64,000 nt of DNA from Schistosoma haematobium (Eukaryota; Platyhelminthes; Trematoda; Strigeidida; Schistosomatidae). Where the stretch lies: NCBI RefSeq assembly GCF_000699445.3, contig NC_067198.1, positions 29,763,536 through 29,827,535 on the forward strand. The letters are read 5' to 3'. The notes below the pieces were generated by a model. It saw only the letters and a list, made by a program, of their open reading frames with translations. It did not search any database and was not told where the DNA came from. The position numbers and the translations under genes were made by a program. Positions 32,283-47,140 of the stretch are shown piece by piece. The first letter of the stretch is position 1. Each line of letters begins with the position of its first letter.

Positions 32283-35200
32283 TTAGATCAAATTATGTTG
32301 TTGGGATATATATTTTATGAAATACACACTTATATAGTTTGTATTTTCTTTCTTTTTTTTGTATGAAGGATTGGTTAGTTGTAACTGTGTGAAGAATTTG
32401 TTTAGATTTAATTCACTGTATTAATAGATCATTTTTTATACCATCATTAATTATCTTGCATATAAACTATTAAGAAGGATTTCATCATAAATGCTGGGAG
32501 TCACTATATTTTATGAACAATTTTAAGCGACGTTGTAGCCAATCGAAATGCAGATAATATAAATAAATAATCTTTTTATATAAAAACCTGATAATTTATA
32601 ATATGTATATACTTTCTCTTTGATTCATAAATTTATCAGAGTTCGTAAAGGAGTAACAGGTTTTAAAATGAAAGTGAATGGTATACAAAAATTTCTTTAT
32701 ATGACTACAGTATAATTTACCTTCAAAGCCTCAATAAAGCCAAAAATAATTCTTAAATCATGGCAAAGCCGTTTAAATATTCTTAATATGAACACGAGTT
32801 ATGAAGTAGAGTAAATAACTCATAGGGACGATAGTCTAATGATCATAATCTTTACACTATCCAAGCTTTTTATGAACTAAATATAAGTAATTTTAACTTA
32901 ACTCTTCAAACAGTACAGATTATATGTCATAGAGTTTTGAATTTAACCCAATGATCTAAAGTCCGTTATTTTTAATCTGATTGGTTCGTCCATAAAGCAT
33001 AGTACCACCAATGCATGGTAATGAACGACAGTTATTCAGTGTTAATATCTTAGACTACATTAGTTCTTACTCGTGATTTCAAACGTATCACCATGGTATT
33101 AGTTGGAGCGTTGTAACCATTAGAAACATAAAATGTAGTCACACTTGTTGACTTTTCGCAGCATTGGAGAAGTTGATGAACACATTCAAACAATACAAGT
33201 GTAAATAGCAACGTAAACAAAAATCATTGTTGCACTCCATACATGTATTCTGATAAGAATAATTGTGTTCTAATACAGCAGAATAATAATGATATCGATC
33301 AGAATCTATAGTAATCATCCACTCTGTAATGGTCTCATACTACTATATGTCAGCTATTTGTTAACACTCCATTTTTTAATATTTTCTCATTGTTGTTGAC
33401 ATTAATTTTCCTATGTTATTGTGGATTTAAACAACTTGAACCAAGGCACATCAATGGAGAATTGTAATATTTCTAATACATCTGGAATTGTATACTATTA
33501 AATTCTGATATCCACGCAACTGATGATTACAGTATATATCCAAAATGTTTTGTAGGATATATATAATTATTCTTAATAACAATTTACTCACAGTTATCTT
33601 AAATGAAGTTGTAATAATAGTTTATTTTCAAGCTGAATGGACTGAATTAATAGTTCCGTACAGTTTAGATCATTTTGCAGAGTAACTAAGATTTCATCAT
33701 AATGCACAATTATGACTCTATAAAGAATTGAATGTATGACTTCCAGGTACTGTTGAGAGCATCATAAATTTAGGTCACTGAGTCATAATTCAGTGATCCA
33801 TGCTTTAGTCTGTTTTATAAAGCGCAATCGCCATCAAATATTTTTGGTGATATTTTTCTTAGTTCTAACATCTAATGAACTCCACCAGTCACCATAGGTT
33901 TCCATTAAAATTTTATAAATCTACTACGACGTTATTCATTACTGAACACAAGATTGTTATCAAGATAAGGTATTTCAGGGAATCATTCAATCCAAATTAA
34001 ATTTTCATCAATAACACTTTTTTAACTACTGCATATTCCGTATAAAGTCTATCAGAAACAATCATAGGTTACTAGTTACTTGTTTCGTTTATGATTTGTG
34101 CATATTTGTCAATTAACTACTATATACCTTGATATACATCAATACTGTCAAAACTCATTTACTATCATAGGACTTAAAGTAGCAAAAATAATTTCTTCAA
34201 TAGAAATCGTGTACTTTAATCAAATTCTATGTGTTATTTCACAAAATGTAATTAGTCCAACATTGCAGATGTTTGAGAATCTATGTATTTATAGAAAAAT
34301 GGGTTGAAAAAAATGAAATGTTTAGATGAGAAAACAACTCATTTATGTTTAGAAATATTCTGACCTTATATACTCAAATATTATTAAATAAAAGTACATT
34401 CTTATTATCGTAGTAACTGTTTTGTCACTATATTTATTCTGCCTAGGGCAAAAGAAAATCTAATTAGATCACAAACTCAATAGAATTACTCGTGATTATA
34501 GTCTAATTGTGAGCTGAGTTTGTAAACTATATGAAGTTGTTTTCACTATTTTTGTTAAATGTAAACAACTAGAATAAAAACAATGAATAAGAGAATTTTT
34601 TATTTATATTTAACAGTAATATATAGTTTGATTCAATGGGTAATACATCAAAATCTATTTATTTGAAAATATCAATGCAGCTATTAAGAATGAAGTGATT
34701 AGTAGAAATGATATTAGTTCGACGGAAAAACGACATCCAATCTTTCACGAATGTATCAACCTACGCATAAAAATGAATTTTCCACATTAATTCAATCCTT
34801 GAAATTTCATAAGCAGTTCATGTGTTTCATCAGTATAATGAAGACATTATATACGTCTATTCAAGGTTAAATTGATATTCAAGCAATATCAGATTATTCT
34901 TTGACAAAAATTCGTTCAATGAACTGCTTTAAAATCGGAAGGATGTTCTCATTAATTCGCTAGGTTTTCAATTCTTGAGTAACTTAAAGTCCTTAATATT
35001 TTCAAATATTCACTAATGATGATATGTGGTTTACTTGTAATTCCCTTCGAGGTCTTAATATCATACTTACTGGTTCAATAGTGTTGGGAGAGAATGAATG
35101 GAAACCATGATAACTAAGCTATGAATTCGTTTACTTTGGGATTTATCAGCAAAGCATCCATTTAACGAGAAAACCAATGATTTATTGAAGATTTTAACTC

Positions 35201-37795
35201 GCGTCAGTTAGCATTGCAGTCAGACATTAAAGTTAAGCTCGACAAATGACCTATAGTACAGATATTGTCGAAGAGCATCAAAAATATCATACTGTTTACT
35301 GTCGATAAATCTCTACTAAGTTTGGTATGTGATCTGAAAACTAAGTAGCTCAACACCATAGTCCATTTTATTTATGGACATGTGATTCTGAGTTTACAAA
35401 GCGAGAAACAGTCGCTTCAAGACCATCGAGACTCAATCAAATGGATACTTAATTAACATGCAACTACTCGTTATCAACTAAAAGACGTTATGATGTCAAA
35501 TCACTAATCCTAAGAACCATATTTTGGACTTCAGAACTTAAATCTATTCAACATTAGAAGATCGAAGTCTTTAACTCAAATGTAGGGATATCCTACATAT
35601 GTTAGGTCAAGACGGATTTTTCTATGTACTAAATGTATTCGACACTATACAATCAAGTCTACCTATCAATTTGCTTAATTACACGAAAATAGGTGGGATG
35701 CATTTCATATTCGTTGAATGCAGAGTCGTTTCACTCTGGTAAAAGTAGTGCAGCGGCTGAGTTGTCAATAGTTTCTTATGCTAAGAATTACACGTTGATA
35801 GAATGATGAGAATTTCGCACGAATATGAAGGACTTATTTAGCTAAACCTACTTACACTACTACTGTCACAAACGGGTTATCCTGATTCCACTTTAAATCT
35901 CACTCATGCTTCAACTGGGAAACGAAACAATGACAATTGGATATGATGGTTTCCATAAGAAATATTATTAAGGATTCTATGTGATTTATTTCATTCGCAT
36001 TCTGTGGATTGATCATATTTTTAAGTTAGTCGATCATATTCACATTCTAACATTTTTAAACAATTTAAAACTTAATCTTTCCCCTTGGGAATTCTGTACA
36101 ATGTTAGATTAGCTTCTCAACGGTGTAACAACACCATTGGAATTTCTGTGAATTATTGATAATTACAAATGAAACAAGAGAGTTAACATAATGAGAACAA
36201 TTTATTTATGTGATTTAAATCAAAAAAAGGAGTACACCACAAATGCATTGATTTTCTCTTCATATGAATATCTCAAACGTAAAGTCAAATCAAAGAATAG
36301 TAATTCGAAGTCCCAGTTTACCATAGTAGTAGTAGTGGTAGTAATAGTAGTGATAATTATAATAATAACAAATATCATGGAATATTGAAGTAAACTTTTT
36401 TGAGTTTGAGTATACATTTATGTAAACAAAGAGGAAAAATTGATCTAAAAATGCTCTTATTTACTGAAACTTTCAAGAACTTCACTTTACAAAAAAGACA
36501 TACATATATGCACACATACATAAAGAAATAATTATGAGATCCTTATTTGCATTATGATGAAAATAACTGAACAACGAGACTAGTGTCATTTTAGCTAAAT
36601 ACTTGGTGATAATACTTGTTTCTTCAAATTTAAATTTGCTGTTATCAACCAATTGAATAAAATAAAATGCAAAATAAAATATTGGAAATTATTTCATTCT
36701 AAAAAAGTTGTACTTATGACATTGTAGAAAAAAGACAGTATAAATGATAATGACAAGAGAAAATAAGTGAAATAGCGAATAATGGTAGTAATAACTGAGA
36801 TATATTGAATATATAAAAATATGTTTGTGTCGTTAAAAGTTTATCCTGTATCATTTTTACTGGGTTGATAGAAAAACAAAAACAAAGCAGAGTAAATGAA
36901 TAGATAGGCAAAGTGCAGTAGATCAGAAACTATATGCGATAGTCAGACAAGATAGCACGATCATTATTGTGTTATTCAATACATAAAATAGATATATATG
37001 GTTTTGATTAACAATGTAAACGAAAACGTAGAAGAGGGAGATAGATGGAGCGTATGTTCGTGTTCGCACATACATAGATACTAATTTTTAAATTATTGAC
37101 TAGTTGTACCAAAATCATAATTCATCATTTAGTGAATACAAATAGTATATAAAAGATAAAATGGAATATCCTATGATAGGGAGAGGCCAAAAATAAAAAC
37201 GAAAGCCAAACAAATGAATATAGAGTAAACATAGAACATATATTAAAAACTAGAGTAATATATATATCCATATTGAGTATGGAGTAAAATACACGGTACT
37301 CATAACTACTTTTATTACTATAACTGATAGCAGTTAAACAAAAATACTTTATCAAATTATTATCTTTTTCTCCAAACATACTATCATGTACATTAAGGAT
37401 AGGACAGTTATCATTATTGAGTGGAGATAAGAGAGGCAAAATGCACATACAAACAAACAAATAAACAATGAATTGAACACATCGCACATTGTCAAGTGTG
37501 TAGAACAACAACTGGAAAGTGCACACAGTATACACAACTGTGAGAAATAAAATTAGAAAATAATTCAAACAAACGATAATCATTGCTATATTCCCCACTT
37601 TTTTCCAACCTCTTTCCCGTGCCCACTTCTCCCTGTTTATCCTTCTGTCTACTGAGAAAATGCATTTTCACTACTTTGCTTTAAAAACAAACTAATTAAG
37701 GTTATAAATATTTTCTTTCATTGTCTACAACACCGAGATTTTTACATAATAATAATAACAATAATAATAATAATAGTACGTAGGGATTCTGCTAT
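32283..37795. other. Spacer between convergent genes, no gene seen
   Basis: LRRC71-like ends on the plus strand at 32282 and the M6 gene ends on the minus strand at 37796, so this interval should contain both 3' UTRs. A Merlin right terminus (CTGATTGGTTCGTCCATAAA, 32980-32999), a (GTA)n tract near 36330-36360 and an (AAT)n tract near 37747-37775 are visible. Long Phe/Ile-rich frames here are AT-rich chance ORFs. Confidence 0.5.
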
Positions 37796-37921
37796 TTAAA
37801 AATAAGCTGATGGATCATGATTTTTGGGTGATCTTAATGCAATGCTCTGTTTGAAATCTGTCAGTTCTTTTGTCAATTTTAATCGAGTATAATAAGCTGA
37901 CAATGAGCCAACAAATAGAGT
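37796..37921 (-). CDS. GPM6: M6 last exon, cytosolic C-terminus
   Basis: Acceptor CCTTCACAG, phase 0, 41 codons and TAA at 37796-37798. It starts TLFVGSLSAYYTRL, which aligns with the end of TM4 and the tail of M6 (LAANYTHIR type). Confidence 0.8.
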   Translation of the reverse strand, partial: TLFVGSLSAYYTRLKLTKELTDFKQSIALRSPKNHDPSAYF

Positions 37922-40900
37922 CTGTGAAGGCAAACAAAAATGGAGCAATAAAAAGAAACAGTTAACAAATGTATGAGATATTGCGTGAGACTTTTTTACG
38001 TTAATTGATTTAAAGAGAAAAAAAACAGTTTGTCACTCAGTCATTCACTTATAAGTATGTAGATTCTGAAATATATATGCATCGGTGCAAGTTGCTACCA
38101 TATTACATCAGGAAAGCGAGATGAAAGTCTGAGGACAAATATTAGAGTAGCAGAAGTAGTAACAGTATCGATCATAATAGCAAAGATTGGAGATGAACAA
38201 TAATTTGAGAAGAATGAGTTCGCAGAATAACGGGCATAAGATAATCTTTAAACTCAGGATCTATTAGAAAACAAAGAGTGAATGTATCTGTACCACTGTG
38301 GTCGATAATAAAACATGCCATCCGACATCTCCAATCAATGATCGAGGTTATCGTGTGGACATCAACTAGGTCTGCACCTACAAACACGGATCAGTCCAAC
38401 AGTCAATTACCTTTAGAACTGATTGCAATTCTGTCTATTATTCCGTAGGCTTAAAAGTTTCCGTTCGCAAGTATGCAATACATGCAAATATAGAATGCAT
38501 AAATCAAGGCTCATACACTGCATAGAGTACAAGTGCATATAGATATAAATGCAATCACTCCAGGCAGTAACTCAGAATTATTTTTACTGAATGAATATCA
38601 AGTATTCAAATTACTATATCAATAAGTCGTCACAGACGATGTGCTCACTTCAGATCCATATCACAAGCAGATTTAGTGTTGACCTCTGTGCATTAGTTAC
38701 GGCACAGTTTATAGCCTACGCTCTGGCCCGCCCCAGCCAGACCTTATGGGTCCTTCCAGACGAGTCTGTTTAAGCACCAAAAGGAAGTTTTTCTCGTGCC
38801 ACAATTGCACTCTTAATTTTTCAGTAGAACTCTCTTTTCATACAATCACGATTAAGAAAGATAATGTGATTAGCCCGAACTCCATCTGACTTATGCACAG
38901 TGGTTGGACAGCCCGGTATCAGCTAAAGTAATCATGGCCTATTCGTATATTTAAAGTTAGCAAAACGTCTATCGAATTCTGACAAGATTCATTACAAGGG
39001 AAAATATTCCAGGTTATTCGTTATTCAAGCAGAATGCCATGTTAGACTTCTATAAAAGTTAGTACACTTTACAGTTTGATGTTAGTCAGACATTACTGTT
39101 GACTTGTAAAATAGGTGCAGCTTCTAATCGTATCGTTTAGTTGATAAATCTTCTGACTGGACGTTAGAATCAGTTTCCAAAGCTTTTTAATAATCCCAGG
39201 CTACACGACAACCTGAACACGAGAGAAATGGTGCGAAATATGGGAAGAACGCTTTACTCCAAGGTTCGTTTATGTACAGAAAAATTAGGGTATTTATGGC
39301 ATTTCAGATGGTCTTAGGCTTCTTGAACGCTACTAAACATAGTAGCAGGGTAGGTAATCATTCAATCAGAAATGTGACACGTGACTTTTCTTTCTAAATG
39401 TTCTTGAGAGACTTCTATCTAACGCTGATTGGGTAAAATGTTCCCCAGAATTTACAGGGACCGTATAAACATTTTTCGAGGAATATTCTGGATCTCTCTA
39501 ACAGTAGCAAAACAAAATCCGTATGTGACTATTGAGACAGACTTGTGTTATGACACTACCTTACAATGATATTGGTAAAAACAAAATTATGCGCATTAGA
39601 TTTTATAGAAATCTTATTGGTTAGTAATTCATCTTTTCAAACATGAACTCTGTGTGCAAAAGACACATGTAAGCCATTATTCGTCCGTGCACCTGACATG
39701 GTAATCCAATTTAATTACATTCTTCTGTTTCTAATCTTCACCTTTTTAGCTAAATTTTTATCCTTCCCACATCTGATTTCATTCAACTATCTCTCTCCTC
39801 ACTTCAATTTTCGATTATTAATCAACTTGTTTTGACATATGATATGATGTGACCATCCTCCTGTCGTTTAATAGACTATTTTATTCGTAAGTCAATTATA
39901 AATACGATTGTACAACTAGAGTAAATGATATTCTTGAAAAGAAAAATTTCCTCCTTGAATTGTCTGAATCCCTCCTCAATGACACCATAGGTTACTTCCG
40001 TTAATTTTACTATAATCTTGTATAACAAGACTAAAATAATAAAAGGTTTAATAAGAAGTGTGCAAATAAATAGAATAGATAAAAAAGAAACATACAAACG
40101 TACCAAACCAAGTAGAACAAAAACAGCACCACCAAGTGAACAAGCAAAAAGTGGACCCACTATCATAACCTAGATAAATGGGAAAAACGTTGTAGAAGTA
40201 AGTGTGAATGTGATAGATTAAAGTAAATTGAAGGTAATAAACTTCATTTTTATTTCATAGGTTACATAACAGACTGATATTGATTAGACGGTCACTGAAA
40301 CTGAAGAAGCACCGAACAGCTACTTTGTCCTATCCTGGGATCATACCTTGGCAACAAAAGAATGTCTTTTAAATATACTACACACACCATTCTTATCGAG
40401 ACTTTCGTAACTACGACGGAAGCGAGAAACTAACTATTCATCCTATGTACAATAGGAGATAAACGGAACATCGTTAAATCAGAAACTAAGTGAGAATGAA
40501 TAAATAATCAGAGTGTTAGGAATAAGATTACAATGATTACCGACATTCAGAGAGTTATGACACTAGGTCTCACATGAAACAAATAGCTAAGAAAGAATTA
40601 CTAAAATAGAGAATTCTGGAAGGGAGTAGGCATTAGTAGTTATTAATCTGTTAACTAAATAAACGTGGCTCAGAACATGTACAATTTCAGTGACATTTTT
40701 TTTTACCTGAAAGGTAGACAGTGTTTTGATTAAATTTGAGCTAGTAACCTAAGAGATACAAGTTTAAGGGTTCAAATCACCTGTCACCATAACTAGAACT
40801 TAATATGCACAATTTATTAGGTTTTTGGAATACTTATCAATAGCACACATCAAAGACATCAGTTTATAGATCATCACATTCACTTATCATGGACCACATA

Positions 40901-43900
40901 TTATTGCTTTTATCGAATTTCGGTACCCATTAAGCACAGTACGTTTGTGTATAAAAACGGTATCCCCCCCATCAAATGCAAAAATTTATTGTTTAGTCTG
41001 TGGATGTGAGAAAGATCATAATTTTAAATCTGACATAACGATCGGTTATCATTAAAAATCGATTCCTGAAGTTCCTTTACAGCCTACTTGGCTTAAAACT
41101 TCTTGTCTAAAGCTTCGACTCGATCAATCAACGTCTTCAACCATGAACCACGATTATATAAGAAGTCTTGACCTGAAAGTCTGTACTGATCGACATGGCT
41201 CAAGCCTTAAACCGACCTGCTAGCATATATGAAGCATCTAGATATAGAAAATTGTGAAAAGTCAAGCACGTTGTTTACATTCGTGTTGAGAATTTGTTAG
41301 TCAATAATCCACCATGACTAATGAAATACATAAGTAACTTCGTATTGTGCATTAAGCGTTAATTACCCAACATCAGCTATACCTAATCATTCTACAGCAA
41401 TCCATTTTCTGGTATTCCTCGTTACTTTACTTATTTTCTAATTGCTTTTCTTTGTGTACTTTTAGTCCACCTACTGTCTCACCCTCTACATTGATACAGC
41501 CATTACTAACACTACAAGTATGTACTTACCATTAACGAAAAACATAATGATAAGTCAAACTTACTTCGTCACAAAATCTTGCAAATTCGTTCAGCGAAGT
41601 AATGGCTTCGCGATAATTCAGTGACTCATCATACATCCATGGTTTAATATAAACACCTCGAAAAAAAGAGAAATAGTGTACCCATAAAACACTGACACAA
41701 CAATAGGAAAATAAATAATTGAATTTCACTGGCAGATTTGTAAAATATTTGATATCACTTCAATAAACTAGAAATAATCAACCCACTGTGTCCAATAAAC
41801 GACTCTGTCTGTAGTTGCGTTAGAAACGACAAATAAATTTGTATAGCTTTTACAAAAGATGGTTCTTTCTCTAAATTATCAGTTTATGTTTTAATAGATA
41901 TCGTTTATTATTTAAAGCTATGTAAAATGTTTGTTAGCAACAAAGATTTTTAACAGGTTGTTGAGATCATTGCTTAAGAAGACGACCAGACTTTTGAAAA
42001 TCTGCATAAACAAGAATAAATATCCATAGCGGTCATCACATTCGTTTAAACTATTATTCAATTGTAACGCAACATAATAAGGAATAGAATTGATGAAGTA
42101 AAATAAGAACACGGTCAATTTATTAAAAACCTATATCCTATTCACATTGTTAGATGATGATAAGGATGAAGTATAAAGAACCAACAAAGAACAAGTGAGG
42201 TGCTTCAAGGTCACGACACACTTATCAAAATAGAACGTTATCTACCGAACACAGATGATTAGTACTGATGATAAAAACACTGTTAAATACCTAAGGTTAG
42301 GGTTAAGGACAAAATGTCGAGTTTACGTTTAGGATGTACAGTTTAAAGTTAGGATAAAGGTAAATATATATTAAGCGTAAAACCTAATCCCAATACTAAA
42401 TTCTCACTTTACTCATAAACCCTGATTGTAACTGCAACCATAAATCCTAAATCCTGATCATAGCTGTAACCCCAAACTCAAATCTTAAAATCTACATCAT
42501 AATTTTAAATCGCAATGGTAAGTTTTGAGCACCAATCATAACTGTAAATCTTATTGCTAAAACCTTAATCCTAGTTCCAGCATTACAAATCATTTATTTA
42601 CAATTGTGGTTTAATGATTGGCTGAATGTGATCAGAAATCTGTCGCACTCCTGATTTTCTCACAGTTGAGCTTTACTGGAAATGAATGTGTGTTTCACAC
42701 AGTACATACACAGGCATTATGATATTCATTTCAAATAGATGGGAACTTGTCGGTCGATAGGTTTATTCGTACTTTTCAAAGTCCCAATTTTAAGTACACG
42801 TAGTACATTGAAGTTAGAAATCGTTACATTGAATTACCTGTCAACAAACCTGGTGCAAACATTCAGTTTGAAATTCTGATAAACCAGATGAATGTTCTTA
42901 TCGCAGATTCGAACATGAATATTGAACAATTGGAATCAACTGTTCTGAACTGCTCGTACTAGGCATTTAGTATAAAACTCGGTACTTGTTTAGAAAAATG
43001 ATATTAAAATGGGATATTATAAATACTTCTTGTTAGCGGGACACATTGGATTGAAGCATGTTCCATGCATGATTGTGTCAGTGCACGCTGATTGGCTGTT
43101 TCTTATCCAGCGCTAGTCGATACTTGGGGAAGACTAGAATCTTCTCATGTAAAAACTATAAATATACTGTTTTTTTTTATTGTGCCTCTTACTTCCATCT
43201 ACCCTTGTTATTTGGAATATAATTCCCTTCCTGTTCGACTGTTTTCTGATTTGGGGACTTGTCAAGTGAATCGGTGTCCAAGACTACTCAGCAATAGGAA
43301 TAGCCGGGTCGTAATAAGAGAGAATTATAACACTTCTTTTACAAAATAAACTATTTAATGGTCAATCAATTGTAGAATCATTTAATTAAATATTAATGGC
43401 GATGTTCAAAAAGAGTATGTTTTTATTGTAGGAAAGCAAGCACTGAGAAAAATGAGATTCTGGGAGATAAATAATTGCCACAGATGTATTTGAGTGATAC
43501 GGAAGATATTATTCCTAATTTTACCGCTATGTTAAGGTCTATTTTATTAGGTGCATAGCAATTCTTTCTAAGTCACTGATTAAATTAGAAAAAGATCCAT
43601 AACATTTTGAGGAATATAAAAGATGAGTGAATTATAAGTTTAGAATTACAAAGGGGGATGTTTCAGTACCAAATTTCACCAAGCACATTTAGTCTTATAA
43701 ATAAATAAAACGTTTTACTGATACTTAATATATGCAACTATACGATTTTCCAATCCGTCGTTCACATGATATCCTGAAAGCGAATAATAAAATATTCCAA
43801 GTAGCAGAATTACAACCACGAATAAATTACAGTTCCATATTCTTTTCAAATTGCTTACCAATATTCTTTAACTAAGAGGAAACCGTTGAAAAATGCTCGG

Positions 43901-46900
43901 GGTAAAAGAACGTACCAGGTCACTATAATGCAATAAATGACCCTAATAGTAAATGGATGATATCTATAGCTGTAATTTTCATCGATGTAAATGTATTATT
44001 CAAAGGAGACGAATGTATAAAAGGTTGAATCTATTTTTATGAGGATTTTATCAGTTAACTACAATTATGAAGGCTTTGGACAGAATACTGAATGAACATA
44101 TACTTGTATGCATGAAGAGCGTAAAATGATTGATTTTATGAATCATGCTCTAATTCATCTCTGCTTAAATACAATCTAGGCTTCCAAATTCCCTACTACA
44201 GCCGAAGGTGGGGAGAGTCAGCTCTCCCTCTTGAAATGCTCTCACGAGGCCACACGTATACAGCCACTGTCGGGGAAGTCCTACCCACTGCCTTCTCGTG
44301 TCGGGGGTGTTGTTTACAAAATTTAGAGAACGAAAAGCTTTGGCCGGGTAGGTGAATAATGAGGATCCACCTAGGGGAGCTGGAAAACCCTGACTCCAAA
44401 CTAATGATGCAGCTGGGCTCCAAGATCCTGAGGGGAAAATAGCGTATAAACCTATCGTTGGTCACAGACTACCATTGGACTGCATCTCCTAACGATGCTC
44501 CATTGCCTTATGGATTTGTCCTTCAGGTCAATGGCTCCGAATGTGCCTCCCTAAAAGAACCATCCGCCTCGGTTTGGGCACCTGGGTAGTATCCCAGCCC
44601 TCACACAAATTAATGGTAACCACTACTAGTCTCATTGTTATTGTGTGGCCCATATGTACTGGGTGCCCCCATGTACCAATGTTTATGTGTTTAAATAATA
44701 AATAGTGCAACTGACCCTTATAAAATAGGCAAGATCACAGGCCGGTAATAACTAAGACGTACTTACGTCATTCTTACTCATAAAATTAAATAGACAATGC
44801 TCTTATTATGCCCACTGATTTGAATTCATATAGGTTCGTCTATGGAATATGAACTGGTTACTATTTTATACCAAATGGTTTAGTAACTATAAAAAAATAA
44901 TATAAACATATAAATGGTTTATTAAGCACAAGATTAGAAAGTAGCATTAATAAGAATGATTTCAAAACACATCTTTACCATAATGTGTCAAGTTAAAAAT
45001 GTAGTTGAAATCAGGAGAATAATATCGATTGCCGTGATAATTTGGTAGATTGGGTGAGTTTCCCAGATTAACAAAAGGAGGTCTGAAACCATTTTGAGAC
45101 TCAGAAGGATTATAGCCAAAATTGAGATTTTGATAATAGTAGGCAAGACGAGCTGTATACGTTTCCGCCAGGTAATCTTTACGATCTCGTAACTCTGACA
45201 GAGATGGAGCAACACGGCCATCAGGACCAGGACGTCGTGCACCTGGTCCATGCCAAACATCAGCTAACTCAGCAGTACAAATCGAGTTGAACATTGCCCA
45301 ACAAAATGTAGGGACAACAAGGAATGCTAAAAATATTAACCATACAATTATGGTTACATATGTGGTGCACATGAACTATTTGTTTAAGGAAAAGGAAAGG
45401 AAAAAATTAAAAAGATATAATAATGAAATGCAAAAAAGTGTAATGTTGCATAAAAATATGTTAGCTAATTATAAATACGAAATTTAACAATAACTACAGA
45501 GATAGATACTCTTATTTTGCAAGTGCCATTGATGATTACAAAAACCTCTTCATCCTTGGTTGGAAAACTTAGCCCCAATACTTCGGAAGCACTGAGAATT
45601 GCCTTTATCAGTATATTAATGACAGAAATAGGTAAAAATGAGTAAACTGGACTTTTAATACAAACATCATTAGTTTTGTCAAGTCAAATAGTAACTAATC
45701 ATAAACACTCAAACAATTGTGAAAGCTTCAGTAAGAAGCCATTGGATCTGTGAAATGGATGTTTGATAATTCGATTAATCGACAAATGTAACCACAAGAT
45801 ATTTTAAACAACTGAATACTTTACGATGTATTGATAAATGTCGACCAATGTTCGTCAACACATACTGGCTTAGATTAGAATATCCATTTTCTTAATATTG
45901 TCATCTAGTAGAAAGGTTTACTTGGACACAGATAATAGTTAGACACAAATAAACAATTTAAGAAACATTTTATGAGTTTCAAAATAAGTAACATCAGTAC
46001 TTTTATCCGCTTTTTATTATACTTGTTTGAATAATAATAACCGGAAAAAGCATTCGACTAGATAAAAATGGTAAATACTTATCAAAAATTAATTTTTTTT
46101 CCCTACATTTTAATGACACTTGATCAACAAGTGAGATTGTGTATGTAAACTATGAAACTAATAATATCTTTAAACTCTGATCCCACAACCAACTGATGAC
46201 CTTGAAACTATCGAAATCCCTTCCGAAAAGTTATTTCTTTTGAAGGATAAAATCATATACAAAATCATGATAAAGATCATATTTCTAGTAAACTAAAAAA
46301 CAAAACTCAATACCCCGTACGATCAAATATCCATAGAATGTGACATAATTTAAAGAAACATTAATTGACATGGTGCAAGTGAATTCTGCTAGGAGAGTAA
46401 AGGGTACTTCAGTACACTTTAGTACAAGCAATTCCAAACTAAAAAGTAAGTAAACTGCAAACTTCCTGTAAATTTCAAAGACATTTGTTTTACGAATCAA
46501 AATTAATCACTAATCTGTATCAAGAAGAGCTACTGATTGACTTATAATCAATAGGTTGTAGGTGGCAACCGAATCTAACTGACCAAGATTTAAGTAGCTT
46601 TTAAACAGCAAATACTGCTCGTAACCTGAGGGGTAGGCCCAAGTTCTGTTCATTGAAATTTAATCCACTCAACCTAATAGTTATTTTGATGTCGCTGTTA
46701 TATTTTATCGAAGATTAAATTACGAGTAACTTCTGAGGACTTTTGTTAGCGGGACATACACTGGATTAAAGCATGCTCAATGCACGACTGTTTTGGTGCA
46801 CGCTGAATGGCTAATTCTTATCCAATCAGCGCTAGTCGATAGTTGGAGAATACTCTGGAATCTTCTCATGTAAAAACCATAAATATACTAACGTTTTCTC

Positions 46901-47087
46901 TAATATGCTTTTACTTACTTCTTACTTTCATTTAACCTTGTTATTTGGAATATAATCTCTTTCCTGTTCAACCGTGTTCTGATTTGGGGACTTGTCTAGT
47001 GAATCGGTGTCCGAGAATACTAAGCAATAAGAATAGCTGGGTCATACCGTAAGAAAAAGAGATTATAACAACTATTAATGGGCTAAC

Positions 47088-47140
<53 letters not shown>

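Larger units (their letters stand above)
41657..44978 (-). other. M6 intron with telomere-like tract, solo LTR and a GC-rich repeat
   Basis: Contains the degenerate telomere-like tract (42290-42600), the family I solo LTR (43031-43332) and a GC-richer repeat (44185-44720). No extra exon is found. Confidence 0.55.

Noticed and set aside
37125..37598. 157-codon minus-strand hydrophobic ORF downstream of M6 stop
   Set aside because: Phe/Ile/Leu/Tyr-rich translation of AT-rich DNA in the expected 3' UTR, with no domain.
43031..47070. One LTR retrotransposon with two LTRs and a 3.4-kb interior
   Set aside because: An M6 exon lies between them, each LTR has its own flanking duplication, and no gag-pol sequence is present.
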